64,000 bases of DNA from Mesocentrotus franciscanus (GCA_037976565.1 CP137682.1:2854867-2918866); one strand, 5' to 3'; positions 1 to 11,592 are shown, counted from the first letter of the stretch. Translations and numbers: made by a program. Notes: generated from the sequence alone by a model not told the origin.

Positions 1-344
1 AGAGCCTCAGGTCTATTTTTCCATTCATAATTGAGTATCTATGATATGAATGTATAATTCCGATTGTCTATTCAGCATGAAAATGATCTCAGTGCCCTTT
101 AAATATCCTCTCTTCTTACAATGAAAATGTTGATATGCCTTAGAGATGGTTTGTCCCTTTCTGCAGACCTAAAAACCTGAAGTTCCGCCGTGGTTTATTG
201 AAGAAATCTATTATTAGGAACCTCCCACCAAATGAAGAAAAAAATGGATACTGGCTTTCAACAAATACATTTTGAATGTTTAATGTTCAAAACAGACACA
301 TGAATGAAACATACAAAATTTCTTACCCATTCTTTCCATACTCC

Positions 345-367
345 CCTCTCTCTCTCTCTCTCTCTCC
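345..367. repeat. (CT)n microsatellite
   Basis: This is a short uninterrupted CT dinucleotide run. It is one of many in the window and has no coding meaning. Confidence 0.9.
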
Positions 368-581
368 TTTCCATCCCTAACTGTTTCTGTTTTCTACTCT
401 CTATCTCTGTAGATAATTGCATCTCAAGCCTTCGATCTCACATTATAAACCATGCAATTTAATCTGAATATTTATAGTTACCGATGCCTTAGAGCTGAAC
501 CCTTATATCCCGCCCCCGTTCAACTATCAATGAAGACTTGCAAACAAGGGGAAAACAATTCCAGCCTTCAAGAAAGTCTTT

Positions 582-660
582 ACTGTCTGCTGAGAGCCAG
601 AAGGTTGTTAACACATTCTAAACTCAGATTTAATGCCCTTCTGGCGCACTCTCAACAGGT
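582..660. repeat. ~80-bp palindromic hairpin repeat, copy 1
   Basis: The left arm contains GAGAGCCAGAAGGTTGTTAA and the right arm contains TTTAATGCCCTTCTGGC then CTCTCAACAG, so the segment can fold into one stem-loop. It lies only ~30 bp from copy 2, so this site carries two hairpins side by side. The family is recognised by comparing copies within this window; I know no formal name for it. Confidence 0.8.
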
Positions 661-689
661 GATATAAGCCCCTGTGCACGAGATGCAGC

Positions 690-765
690 ATCAGCTGAGA
701 GCAACAAGGCATTAACTCACATACTTTAACACAGAGTAACACCCTTCTTACTTTCAGTAGATGCT
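690..765. repeat. ~80-bp palindromic hairpin repeat, copy 2
   Basis: It has the arm AAGGCATTAACTC, the loop ACATACTTTAACACAGAG and the degenerate right arm TAACACCCTTCTTACTTTC. The loop sequence, taken here as the plus orientation, lets copies be oriented. The right arm is more decayed than the left. Confidence 0.8.
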
Positions 766-1070
766 GCCTCTCTATCTCTGCACTCAGAATGGGAGCTAAT
801 CATCAAGTTCTAATTTCAGTGAGAGCTGTGAAATTGGGCTAGAGTTTGTTATTGCCTGTCCCTAATAAGATGATTGGATGAAGGGTTCATTTTGAGACCA
901 GGGCCTCACCTAGCTAGCTAGTCAAGACTTACAAATCACATCGTCTTCACAATATTGCTTCTATAACATCAATGCTAGGCACTTAATCAATACCAAATGA
1001 TTAAGAACATTCACGCTATGTTGAAACATGGATAAACAATGTGCTCATCATCTCGCCGCTTGCTACCACC

Positions 1071-1138
1071 TCCTCCTCTCTCTCTCTCTCTTTCTTTGGC
1101 TCCTCACCTCCTGTTCTCTCTCTCTCTCTCTCTCTTTA
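1071..1138. repeat. CT-rich microsatellite
   Basis: Two CT runs are separated by a short non-repeat spacer. The overlapping open frames reading Ser-Leu-Ser-Leu are translations of this repeat. Confidence 0.9.
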
Positions 1139-1748
1139 GATTTTCTCTATTTCTATATATTTACTTGTCTTTCCTTCTATTTCTGTTTCACTATCTTGCT
1201 CTTGAGTTTCCATTTAACTCTTTACCTCAACAGATCTCTCTCTTTGAAACCTGCAGTATACAGTAAACAAATAAATACCCTGATCACGAGTGTGACCACA
1301 ATGCCAAAGTCATCCTCTATACTCACATGATAAAAGGCAAAAATGAGATAGCAATATAGGCCAATACTAAATAGCAGAATATTCTAAATGTTGTATAGGC
1401 TCCTCCTCATAAAAGAAGTGTTTCCAATCACTAACAGGTTTAGTAGCAAAGTAACCAAGGCGTTCCATTTAAAACCGTCATAAGTACAAATCCATCAAAA
1501 TGCGTATATTGCATTTAACATGTGTTTCATCAGAATGTCGCTAAAATTGTACATGAGACCGTTTCTATATATCATTATAATGCCTTGCTATCATACTTGG
1601 CCAGACTCTTTTAACACTCTAAGCTCTTATATTCTAACTTCTATGGATACACTCCGCCTCTCCTTAGGCTTGTTCCATGATTGTCAACAAGCCAAACCAT
1701 TTGTTTGATCAGCTTTGCATGTGACTTTCACACAGGCACAAAAAAAAA
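1139..1748. other. AT-rich sequence without a recognised feature
   Basis: I see no gene, hairpin copy or inverted repeat here. The segment ends in the sequence CACAGGCAC followed by an A run at the edge of the assembly gap. Confidence 0.5.
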
Positions 1749-2248
1749 NNNNNNNNNNNNNNNNNNNNNNNNNNNNNNNNNNNNNNNNNNNNNNNNNNNN
1801 NNNNNNNNNNNNNNNNNNNNNNNNNNNNNNNNNNNNNNNNNNNNNNNNNNNNNNNNNNNNNNNNNNNNNNNNNNNNNNNNNNNNNNNNNNNNNNNNNNNN
1901 NNNNNNNNNNNNNNNNNNNNNNNNNNNNNNNNNNNNNNNNNNNNNNNNNNNNNNNNNNNNNNNNNNNNNNNNNNNNNNNNNNNNNNNNNNNNNNNNNNNN
2001 NNNNNNNNNNNNNNNNNNNNNNNNNNNNNNNNNNNNNNNNNNNNNNNNNNNNNNNNNNNNNNNNNNNNNNNNNNNNNNNNNNNNNNNNNNNNNNNNNNNN
2101 NNNNNNNNNNNNNNNNNNNNNNNNNNNNNNNNNNNNNNNNNNNNNNNNNNNNNNNNNNNNNNNNNNNNNNNNNNNNNNNNNNNNNNNNNNNNNNNNNNNN
2201 NNNNNNNNNNNNNNNNNNNNNNNNNNNNNNNNNNNNNNNNNNNNNNNN
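1749..2248. other. Assembly gap (500 N)
   Basis: This is a run of exactly 500 N. The second gap in the window has the same length, so the size is probably a placeholder and not a measurement. Open frames reported across it are artefacts. Confidence 0.99.
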
Positions 2249-2918
2249 CACAGGCACAAAAGAAGAGGACGAAGATGAAGAAAGGCATGACGTCTTACTT
2301 GTGAATTAAATGAAAATAATTCAAATTCATCCCAACATCAGGACATAAATTTGCTTTCTGAACCTATTTCCTGTTAATTTTATTGTATTCTTATTATCTG
2401 ATATGTCATGTGACCATTTTACATGTATTTATGTATTTCAAATTTCAATTTGTTCCTACTCTGTATATATGTTTATTAATGAAGAATAGAATGAATACTA
2501 TACTATACTGTATGTACTGGCTCCATGTAGGCTACATAATATTATTAGCATGTATCAACATTTCCAACTCGTTGTATATGCCTGCCTTAATGTAGAAATA
2601 TCCACGTTCTATTGTAATTTGTTGTTGTTTTTAAGGTACAGAGCAGGGTACATAAAACAGAGGATTATTGACTGTTTTATGGGGGAGTTAAAACACTTTG
2701 ATGTACCAGGAAATATAACTGACAAAAGAAATTTACCACTCATCAATTTAACCAACAAAGACTTGTCATGCTCAAAGCATTTAACGACAGGTACATCTCA
2801 ATCAAAAGGCCTAATTTTAGTGTGAATTTGTTTGTTGACCTTGAGGTGAAAAATAAATTCTGGAGTTTCAAGGTTGATATTTCTTGACCAGACTAACCAG
2901 ATATAAAACCTAATATCA
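2249..2918. other. AT-rich sequence without a recognised feature
   Basis: The segment starts with the same CACAGGCACAAAA that ends the left flank of the gap. A short open frame around 2550-2825 has no coding-like composition and was not called. Confidence 0.5.
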
Positions 2919-2996
2919 CCTATTTGTTGCCAGAAGGGTATTAATTTACATATACTTTAACACAGAGTTAATGCCTTTCTGGCTTCAAATACAGAT
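2919..2996. repeat. ~80-bp palindromic hairpin repeat, copy 3
   Basis: This is one of the best preserved copies. The left arm is GCCAGAAGGGTATTAA, the loop is TATACTTTAACACAGAG and the right arm is TTAATGCCTTTCTGGC. The loop orientation is plus. The flanks ATTTGTT and AAATACAGAT extend the pairing slightly. Confidence 0.88.
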
Positions 2997-5235
2997 CACT
3001 TTTAAAATATGAGATCATTAAAAGCATGAAGCACATTTTCTATATCATTATTGAATTTTGTACTACCTTTGATCTTTCCCATAAAATACACCATAAAAGG
3101 CATGTATTTTGTTTACTTTCTTAAATTCATTGAACTAATGGTGTAAATATTTATTTTTATACATGTACCTAAAGCATTAATGTGCTATCATTTTGCATAT
3201 GGGTTTGGAAGAAGTATACACAATTTCGACATCAGGTCTGTACGTTTTAAACAATTCCTATCTAAGTAGGTAATGTAAACAACATGTCCCAACAAATTAA
3301 TGCTAATATTTGGGCCCTTAGAGTCTCTATATGAATAACATAATTGTTCCAAATATATCTATTAATAAGCGAGGCAGCATGGTCGTGTTCCCATGTAAAA
3401 TACACATCAAACTCTGCATGTGCACGCTGAACACCGACCTGTAAACAGGTTCCTCCTCTGGAAATCAACTAGAATATCAGCACATCAAATTTACATTGCT
3501 GATAAGACAAATGAACTCTTCTTGATCCACACGTCTGGCAGGAGTTTGGCGTTTGGCCAACATTTCACAAAGCGGGACACTATCTACCCGAGAGCTCAAA
3601 GGTTGTTAAGTGTATTTGCAATGATACAAGACAACATCCTTCTTGCTCTCAGGGTATGACATCATGCCTGGACGCTTTCCTGCAGTGAAATGCGAAGCCT
3701 CCGTGAAGCAAATCCAATCTGGATCGGTGGATGTCTGATAGGAAATCTCTCAAATTATACACCTGTAGCACCCCATTAAATCCTTATCCAGGAGATAATT
3801 AATTGAGCATTGAAATAGACTCCAAGCAAATTAACAGCAACTGTATCGGCTTTCCGTTGCCAACTCAACATTCAACATGTTTTCGAAACACATGGTTGAG
3901 TTTAAAGAGCAAGAGGGGGATAGAAATAAAAACAGAATTGTTTGTATGATATATAACCTAGTTTAAGAAGAATATGTGCTTTGACTACTGAATAAAAATG
4001 ATCTAGAGTGAATTGAAAGGATCATAAACACCCCTATTCATTTTGGAGTCTCTGGACCCCGTAAAGTTTGTGACACAAGCCCTTCCTCTGAGGGGCAGAT
4101 CAAGAGGAACGCTGTATCAACATGGCTGTGCTACAAAACAGAAGGATGTCCTGACGCATTGACTGGTGAAGCTGAACAGCCAAATGTAAACACAGCCTTA
4201 TGAATACATATTTGCGTGCACAAACAAAGGTCGTAAGCCAATCTTTTTCTTTTGTCCGTTGCCATTTATTCAAGTCCATTGTTACCTGATACTGTAGCAG
4301 AACAAATACATGTTGCATTTTGGTAATAGAAAAATAATGGATGAGTATGCTACCGGAAGATTTAGGTTTTTTTATTTTTTATCCAGAGGTAGGGAAGGGG
4401 GAACTTGACAGAAAGGGAGAGTGACCAGATCATTTTCAGATGAAATCTCTAGGATGGTATAATAGATTTTTTTTACAGACTGTAATACACAAATCTAGTA
4501 ATTGTCACAACTTACAGTGAGCTCTTTAACACATAAAGCAAGGCTGGGAAAGTCATTTCCACATATGAGAAACATGACACATTCATGTTTATGTTTGTGT
4601 TCGCATTTCAAGTTTGGAGTTGATCTTTCTGTACGCTCTTGTATTTCACATCCTGGACAAACAACCCATTACATTGGACGGGAAAATATTCCATGAGAAA
4701 AATGTAAAAACATGTGACAAATTAACGACCATTAAGTTCCATCTTGTCAAATCCCTCTCCACCATACCTTCCATTTTCCCAAACATTTGTAGCATATCTA
4801 TCAGACAATTCAAGCGTCAAAACGATTAGGGGCGAACGTTGAGGAGATGAATATATATAGCTGAAGTGCAATGCACAGTTGAAATTAGATTCAGGTCATA
4901 TATTCTCGATCACAGCATGAGCACCTTTGGATACAACAATAGTTGGTGAATGGTGACCTTGATTCTACAATAGAACACTTTGACATCATCAAAAGATCGT
5001 TTTATGCTAACAAAGCTAAGCACTTGAGAGAAAAAAATACCTGCACACCGTTTTTACCAATTTGTCTCTTTGAGGAAAAGTATCATAATCTGAGGATACC
5101 AATCAATCAACCATTGTCAAAGAATACAATGAGCAAACAGCATTGGAGTATTATTGAAATTTCACGAGTCATAAATAATAAATTAATGCCATTTGTGAAG
5201 ATGATTTTCAAGGGAATACGATGCTGCTCCTTAAG
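2997..5235. other. Largely featureless AT-rich sequence with one possible degenerate hairpin copy
   Basis: Around 3590-3655 the segment GAGAGCTCAAAGGTTGTTAA ... CATCCTTCTTGCTCTC looks like a decayed hairpin-family copy. Otherwise I see no gene, SINE or inverted repeat. Short open frames show no splice-flanked coding character. Confidence 0.45.
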
Positions 5236-5315
5236 CATCTGTTGAGAGCTATAAGGGCGTTTCTTCTGTGTGACAGTATAGGAGTTAATGCCCTTCTGGC
5301 TCTCAATAGACGATA
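5236..5315. repeat. ~80-bp palindromic hairpin repeat, copy 4
   Basis: The left arm is diverged (GAGAGCTATAAGGGCG) and the right arm is well kept (AGTTAATGCCCTTCTGGC then TCTCAATAGACGA). The loop reads TCTGTGTGACAGTATAGG, which is the minus orientation. Confidence 0.82.
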
Positions 5316-6642
5316 AGTACAGGCCACCAGCAGAGCGATCCAAGCTAGCAAATTGGCATCTGGATGATTATTCATGATTTCAAAATGAAACATATATTCC
5401 TTGAAATGTCTGTGGCAGACATAATTTCTAACATTAAAAACAAAATGGCCATGCAAGTCACTTCTGAAACCAAGATAGCCTAGAAAAATGCACAGCAAAT
5501 TTATTTATTTCAAAATAGTTAGATCCACATGAATCTAAGCACAACCTTCTATTAGAATGTAACATGTTATGTACATCATGTAGAATGACAACATTCTTGC
5601 TAAATAAGTAGGCCTACATAAACAGGAACTGTCCCTCTTTCCCTATAAAGTGGATGCACATGCCAAAGCACATGAATACAAACAAATCTCTCACACCCTG
5701 GCTACATAATTATAATCCTCCTAACTTCCTTCAATGTATTTTATCTGTAATGTACACCATTTATCACGTACCTTCAGCTTTCTGCAGCAGACCTAATAGA
5801 AAAGGATAATCCAGCTTTACCCCTTCGGAATCCAATACAATGATTGACTTATTATAGCCAATGGGGAGTTGGTCCCAGCAAGGAAAGGGGGAATTTTACC
5901 GGAGAAACGCACAAATGTCTCGATATAAAGATGGTAGAGAGACGATATTAATGGGATAGATGTATTACAATGTGTATTCCAGATATGGTGTCTTGCACAC
6001 GCCGCCGCCGACACTGCGAGAACGATGTACGACAAATTGGGTTATTTTCTAATGCAGAGAGATATGAGCATCTGTAACCATGCAAAGATAATCATTTCCT
6101 CCTCCACCAGTGTGGATGATATCAAATATGGAGTGATCCCAGTTTGATTCCAGTGAAAATATCAGACTAAAAAGTTGTTGTTTTTGAAAAAGTTCAGCAT
6201 ATCGGATAATGTTGTCCTTCTCGAGAGACGAAGATGACGATAATGTTCATTTCGATGAAGAGCGCCTTATAAAAAGAGATGCCCAGCTTAGCTCGAAACA
6301 CCAGTTTTGAAAGGTAAAAGGGCGTCTCCGTAAACACCGATCGTCATCCAATAGGGAACAGGATGTTGATTGAAGGCAGATCCATGTAAAATGAGATGAT
6401 CAAAGTTACTGGCACTTTCTCTCTTTCGTAATCTAACACCTCAATTCGTAACGGATAGATAAAGAGCGGGAATGATAGACAGTCACATTTTGAGTGTGGG
6501 GGAAATGTTCCATTCAAAATTCAGCACTGCGATCACCTGCACCCATAAGACAAGCTGCGTTTCAGATAACTAATGATCATCACATTTCCCCTTATCAGAA
6601 TAAACGTGGCGGGCACAAAACGGTTCTGAGATCTGACTTCCT
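5316..6642. other. Sequence without a recognised gene or repeat
   Basis: I see no inverted repeat, SINE or hairpin copy. The 3' half (about 6190-6640) is richer in CpG than its surroundings and leads into the weak exon candidate at 6651. Confidence 0.4.
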
Positions 6643-6650
6643 TTGCAGAT

Positions 6651-6912
6651 GGACAGTGTGCCGTCTGACCTCCGCACTTTGACAGCAGCCACCACCACCA
6701 CGCTGCGATCGACGATCACGGGTGGCAACTCCGGCGTAACAAATGCGGTGCATGCAAGACAGTCTGCGTGCTCTCCTTCAACGAGGCCAGTCGTGAAAAC
6801 TCATGCTCCAGCACACATCCCAATTCCTGATCAAGCTCACAGCCTCCTAGCGATATCAGGGGCAGATAACAATGAGATGAAAGCAAACCACACATCCAAT
6901 ACAATCCAATGA
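6651..6912 (+). CDS. Weak exon-like open frame, function unknown
   Basis: A pyrimidine-rich CTTCCTTTGCAG sits directly before ATGGACAGTGTG. The following frame is open for 86 codons in locally GC-richer DNA and ends in TGA. The predicted peptide is Thr-, Ala-, Ser- and His-rich, with no signal peptide, membrane segment or domain that I recognise. Other frames on both strands are also open here, which suggests base composition may explain the openness. I infer at best a terminal exon; a chance frame is as likely. Confidence 0.15.
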
Positions 6913-7842
6913 TGAATTCACCTTAATCAGTCTAATATATTCCTCACGTGAACGCTGCTATTTCAGAGTAACACAGATGAGCGACCTTACTCTCGCTTCA
7001 GCTTGCTGACTGACCCCACAACTGATTGTGGGAGAGAGCAGCCAGGCAGCACATGCATACATAGAAACATGTGTGCCTTCCCCTGTACCCAAAAGGCACG
7101 CTCCAGTGTTTTTATTGACTTTAGTACACACATGGGTTGGCGGTAGCAGACAGGGGTTCACACACATGCACTGTGCTGACAACACCGCCCAACTATCACT
7201 ACACAGCTGGCCCACTCTCTGGCATCAACTTTGACAACCTCCAACGGCTGAGGGGAGAGAGAAAAAGGCAGATGGACCCTCTGACCACTGGATTAGCTTC
7301 TAAAAAATCACCATCCATTACTAACCTCTAAATTCATGAATAAGAAGCAAATGATGTGAAAGTAAGCTTAGTATAAATAATGATATTACTAGCTACAAGG
7401 ATGTGGTAAAAAAGATGATACCTCACCTATGAGAAGAAAATGCTCTGGTTTTTATGCTCATGTTGAAATCACAATTAGGTATCAGCCTGTGTGGTAGATT
7501 AGATGTAATTTCACAGCTCAAGTATGCTACCTATCTTTCACCATGCTTTCACTACCTCTGGTTTGATAAGATAAAGCTTGAGCATGGTATATCCCCATAG
7601 TGAATACACCACATGTAACATCCGGATTGGTAAGCAGTAGGGCCCTTTCACCTTATTTCCTCAAAACTATTCCTAGTCTAGGACTTAGACCTTTTGCCCT
7701 TATTTTCATCAAAACTGATCCGAAAAGCAGCTACAATGTAGAAAATTCTAAGAATCTTATGTCAAGTGAAAATGAAACATGAGCTGTCCAATATCATGTT
7801 TCCATAAAAAACAAAAATGAATGAATCTGAAACTCCTTTCAT
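6913..7842. other. Sequence without a recognised feature
   Basis: The 6950-7260 part is GC-richer and has short overlapping open frames on both strands without coding-like codon use. The rest is AT-rich and I see nothing in it. Confidence 0.4.
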
Positions 7843-8150
7843 GTTCCTGGAAGTTAATTGATTAATTTTCCTTTTTATAGCACACGTAACGTAATCAAAT
7901 TTATACAAAAACATGCCAGCAAAATACCTAGAAAATTGTGAATTTCAGTTTGTGTTTCGCTCAAATATTTCACTTAAATTTCACAAAACCACAACAAAAA
8001 AGTCTGAGAATTTTCCAGAAGATAATTTATTCATTTCCTTTTTATAGCACCTAACGTAATCAAATCTATAATAAAAAAAAACATGCCAGCAAAATACCTA
8101 GATGACTACGAATTTTGTTTTGTGTTTTGCTACAATATCTCACTTTGATT
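7843..8150. repeat. Diverged tandem duplication, period ~167 bp
   Basis: Two consecutive units share CCTTTTTATAGCAC, AACGTAATCAAAT, ACATGCCAGCAAAATACCTAG and a TTTGTGTTTYGCT block in the same order. The offset between matching blocks is about 167 bp. The units differ by point changes and short indels, so the duplication is not recent. It lies just upstream of a cluster of mobile elements. Confidence 0.8.
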
Positions 8151-8221
8151 TCAATTTCAGTCTTTCATCAAATACCAAAGATGACAATATTTTTAGAAAC
8201 TTCTATTTTTATTTCCATACC

Positions 8222-8278
8222 AGAAGCCAGAATGGCATGATATTACAATAAATTTGTACCTTTCTAGCTCTCCGCTTA
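8222..8278. repeat. Possible degenerate hairpin-family copy
   Basis: The text AGAAGCCAGAATGGCATGATATT ... GTACCTTTCTAGCTCTC keeps the outer arm words of the ~80-bp hairpin family, but the interior is lost. It is called only by resemblance to the better copies. Confidence 0.35.
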
Positions 8279-8752
8279 CACAATCATATAGGCCAAGGTT
8301 GAGTTTATGACCTTATAATTGGAGTTACACAATAAAGTAATTCATTAGCCATACTATGTAGGCTTGAGTAGTTTGGTCTTTTGGGAACTGGCTGATTTTT
8401 TTTCTCTCTTGCTTTTAGTTTTAATGAATTTGTCATAATTGATTGAATATTCGCTTATTTCCTTCTCAGTCCAAACTTAAATCTAAATTGAAAAGTAAGT
8501 ATATCAACAATTAAAATCAATCGCTACGCTATTTGCACAATAACACAGTAGTGTACAAACACATTCAATCATGATTTCTTTGATCAGTATTGTCAACGAG
8601 ACATCAAAACCATTTGAACATGTCTGCAGTACAAGACTAAGCATTCCATGGCCTCCAATCACAGCCTGGCTAGGTAGATGATGTAAACATAAACAACGAT
8701 AGCATAAATCTATGTCTGTCTGAGGTCTGAGCATGGTCTGAGCAAGGAGCAT

Positions 8753-8760
8753 GGTCAGAC
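8753..8760 (+). repeat. Left target site duplication GGTCAGAC
   Basis: The 8-mer GGTCAGAC directly precedes the foldback element and is repeated exactly at 9043-9050 directly after it. This is the expected footprint of an insertion with an 8-bp target duplication. Confidence 0.82.
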
Positions 8761-9042
8761 TGGGGGAGTGTTTCACAAAGACTAAGATCGACTTTAAGTT
8801 GGACTTAACTATGGCAGGCAGTTCATGCCACTGTTTGCTCTCACCATATACTGGCATTGGTCTCTCAAGGGACATACAAATCATGGTCACAAACTACAGA
8901 ATTTACATTTTTTGATAATTCATTATTGAAGGAAAAAATATTATCTAAAGATCATAATGGCGAGAGCGACCAGTGGCATGAATGGCCTGCCATAGTTAAG
9001 TCCAACTTAAAGTCGATCTTAGTGTTTGTGAAACACTCCCCA
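8761..9042. mobile_element. Foldback MITE with 8-bp target duplication
   Basis: The element is 282 bp. Its ends are inverted repeats starting TGGGGAGTGTTTCACAAA and continuing through AAGATCGACTTTAAGTTGG and ACTTAACTATGGCAGGC. The arms pair from about 8761-8848 with 8956-9042, nearly identical over the first 72 bases. Exact 8-bp direct repeats flank it. There is no coding capacity, so it is non-autonomous. An 8-bp duplication is typical of hAT elements and also occurs in others; the superfamily is inferred and not shown. Confidence 0.88.
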
Positions 9043-9050
9043 GGTCAGAC
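9043..9050 (+). repeat. Right target site duplication GGTCAGAC
   Basis: This exact copy of the left flank 8-mer follows immediately after the terminal CCCCA of the element. Confidence 0.82.
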
Positions 9051-9113
9051 AGGGGGAGTACCTCTAGTCAATGCCAAACTTTCCAAGCTAGTTTCAGGAA
9101 TAAGGCAGACAAG

Positions 9114-9361
9114 AGGTGTGTCCTCATCAGCTCGAGATTGCCAAATAGCCTGCTATTTCTGATTTGGGAAATAAGCCCGAAGTTACAAATCGCGTCTTCA
9201 TCAGCTCGAGATTCATGAATCAAGATATTTTGCTAACGTTCGCGCATAGCCCGAGTCTTCGGGCTGGTGAAGACGCACCGTACAATTAGCGGGATATTTT
9301 GCGATCGGGATAGTTAAAATAGCGGGTTATTCAGCAATCTCGAGCTGATGAAGACGGGCCT
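9114..9361. mobile_element. TIR element family 'AGGTGTGTCCTCATCAGCTC', short copy
   Basis: The left end reads AGGTGTGTCCTCATCAGCTC then GAGATTGCCAAATA. The right end is its inverse (CAATCTCGAGCTGATGAAGA then CGGGCCT). A second, longer copy lies at 39151-39509. Compared with that copy, ~100 bp of the right-central region are missing here. The interior repeats the phrase GTCTTCATCAGCTC and has a small hairpin, GCCCGAGTCTTCGGGC. There is no ORF, and it is non-autonomous. It begins only ~70 bp after the foldback MITE. Confidence 0.85.
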
Positions 9362-10439
9362 AACGAGCCTGTTCTCATTGCAAGGGTACACTGTGGGTCG
9401 TGCTATCATACATGGGGTGAACCACACGCAAACCATGGTGCGAACCAGCGAGGTCCACTGGCACTCGTTGCGTCCACACCTGCAGTCATGCAGTTCGTCC
9501 TCTTGTGGACATCATCAAATCCTACATGTAGGTCCCTATACTTCTACAATTTCTTTAGACATGGTTTCCAACTATCCAGGGATACCTCTTCCCAGGGCTT
9601 TTCTTAGAATACGCTGGTATGGGCTATTTCCAGATATCACGTCCACAGTCTGACTTCATGATGTTGACATGGTTTTACTCACGTGTCCATGCAATAACAG
9701 GGTACAATCTCTTCATCTTATGGGTGGGGGTCGATGGACCAAGGTACTTTTTATAAATACAGTGTTGGTAGGAGTCCTCCTGCCTTGTACCTATTATCAG
9801 TCCTGGTAAACTACCACACCCCCACTACATCATAAGCCAAGTACCTGATCACGGTCATAGATTAGAGTTTATGAAGGAAATATGAATATGTAGTCAGGAA
9901 AGGTGTTCAACACCATCACAAAGATGTGGAAGATTATGAGGAAGTCATCACTTTAATAACGTTCTCAAAGTCTTTGAAATGACATCAATATCAGCCAATA
10001 TTTGTCCTGTCAATCAAATGAAATGTGAAGCATTTCCTATCTTCTCCTCTATCTTCTCCTCTTCGCTATTTTCCATCTCTCTCAGGTTGAAGTTTTCACA
10101 AATTCAAAAATGGATAGTAGGATGAAACTAATGGACTGCAACTCCAGTGAAACACCAAGTGTTTATATGGTCCACTTGTTAAAATATACAATAGTTGGAT
10201 GGGTCAAGCGTCCTTGTACAAAGACAAGATGATATTGTTCCATTTTTTTGTTTTAAATAAGAAAGAGATTTATGGTGTTTATGGCTGAACAGAGACTCTG
10301 TGGCATACCATGGATGGTAGTAAATCTCCTTCTGACATGTGTGAAGTGATTCCTTCAAAGTTTGAGCAATTCTCTCTACAGGTTTGAGGTCATTGAACCC
10401 AATAATATTCACACACTCTCTCTGTTTTCTAATCTCTTT
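9362..10439. other. Sequence without a recognised feature
   Basis: A 101-codon open frame at 9348-9653 begins inside the right end of the neighbouring mobile element and shows no family resemblance, so it was not called. A GTGAGT donor-like word near 9680 (minus) lacks a good acceptor upstream. Confidence 0.4.
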
Positions 10440-10572
10440 CTCTACTATACATATATAGTATATATATATAGTATATATATGTATAGCTCTCTCTCTCTCT
10501 CTCTCTTTGGCTCTCTCCTTATCTCTCTCTCTCTCTCCTCTTTCATTCTCCTTCTCTCTTTCTTTCACTCCC
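10440..10572. repeat. Compound TA / CT microsatellite
   Basis: Interrupted TATA runs (10443-10485) pass directly into CT runs (10486-10570). Ser-Leu-rich and Arg-Glu-rich frames on both strands are translations of it. Confidence 0.9.
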
Positions 10573-10738
10573 TTGTATCCATTGCAACTTCAAAAGAAGT
10601 GATGTATGTACCTACAATGAATTACAAAAATAGATTTTGATTTTGAGGACTGAACAAACTACACAACAAGACATTTTAAAGCCATGTAACAAGAATAAAA
10701 TTATATTCTACAAAGAAAAAAGGAAGAACATAACTTAC

Positions 10739-10862
10739 GAGAAGAATCCATCGCTATAGTAACGGACGTACGAGGGTCGGGAGTGTCTCATCTTGAAATG
10801 TCCAGACATATGGTGATGTCTCTTTTTCCCAATCATGGATCCAATCAAGAACTTAGTTCCAA
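10739..10862 (-). CDS. Exon-like segment with strong donor, function unknown
   Basis: Read on the minus strand, a pyrimidine-containing stretch ends in CCTGTAG, the segment stays open for 40 codons plus two bases at each end, and it stops at CTTCTC|GTAAGT, a near-ideal donor. The peptide includes MIGKKRHHHMSGHFKMRH followed by SRPSYVRYYSDGFF and is basic and His-rich at the centre. An ATG within the frame (MIGKK...) could be a start. The first ~50 bases resemble degenerate copies in the adjoining tandem repeat, which weakens the case. I recognise no family. Confidence 0.33.
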
Positions 10863-11170
10863 CTACAGGACGATAGTATGAAAGTCAGTCGGATCAAGTC
10901 CTTGTCTAGCTTTTGAACAAGATGTCACTTTCAAGCATAAAGTGATGGTTTGAAAATCAATTAAGAGCAAGTCTAGTTCCCTCTTTCTTCAGATCATAGG
11001 TCCAATTTAGATTCTAGTTCCAAGCAAAGAATGATGGTTTGAGAGTCAGCTAGCCTAAATCTTCAGTCTCTTTCTTTTATTCAATCATGAATGAAGGTAT
11101 GAAACAAGACTTCAGTTCCATGCAGATCCCTGTGGTTCCAAAGTCAGATTGACCCAAGTCTCACTCTTCT
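10812..11170. repeat. Degenerate tandem repeat, ~75-95-bp units
   Basis: Four loosely similar units share CAATCATGGATCCAAT/GATCATAGGTCCAAT, TCTAGTTCCAA, GATGGTTTGA and GTCAG...AAGTCT in the same order. They are strongly diverged. The first unit overlaps the 5' half of the minus-strand exon-like segment. Confidence 0.6.
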
Positions 11171-11592
11171 GTATAATATCAGTACAACAACTTTGACTTG
11201 ATCTCGCAGTTCTCGCTATAAAGAATTCAATGTTTGTGATGGAACTAGGAGCAATGAAAGAACATCTGCAAATACAAATTTTGATTTTATTTTTTTCTCA
11301 TGCAAATTGCTGTTTTAGTAAGCACATACATAATTATTTTCTTTCTTATGCCCAGTAGAAAAGAAAGGAGTATGTGATGCTTAATAAAACAACATAAAAC
11401 AGGATCAATGTGATTTTTTCCAATGATATGCTCACATGTATGACTTAGCATCAGAACTTATGTCCAAGTTCTAATCAATTCCAGTCACATGAGTGCAGAA
11501 TACATCATTTCTTCAGCTCTGTGCATATTACTGAGGAGTTAACAATCACAGAAATAAACTTGAAACATGTTCAATGCTCACAAACTCCATGA
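11171..11592. other. Sequence without a recognised feature
   Basis: This is AT-rich, and I see no repeat copy or splice-flanked open frame. It ends at the in-frame TGA that precedes the coding-like frame. Confidence 0.45.

Noticed and set aside
1681..2304. Long frames across the first N run
   Set aside because: They consist almost entirely of N and cannot be interpreted.
8474..8498. 25-nt microexon between TTTCCTTCTCAG and GTAAGTATA
   Set aside because: The splice words are good, but the length is not divisible by three, the content is AT-rich, and nothing nearby could be joined to it.
9683..9730. Minus-strand 34-nt exon-like segment with GTGAGTAAA donor
   Set aside because: The acceptor is a poor AAG and the segment is too short to judge.
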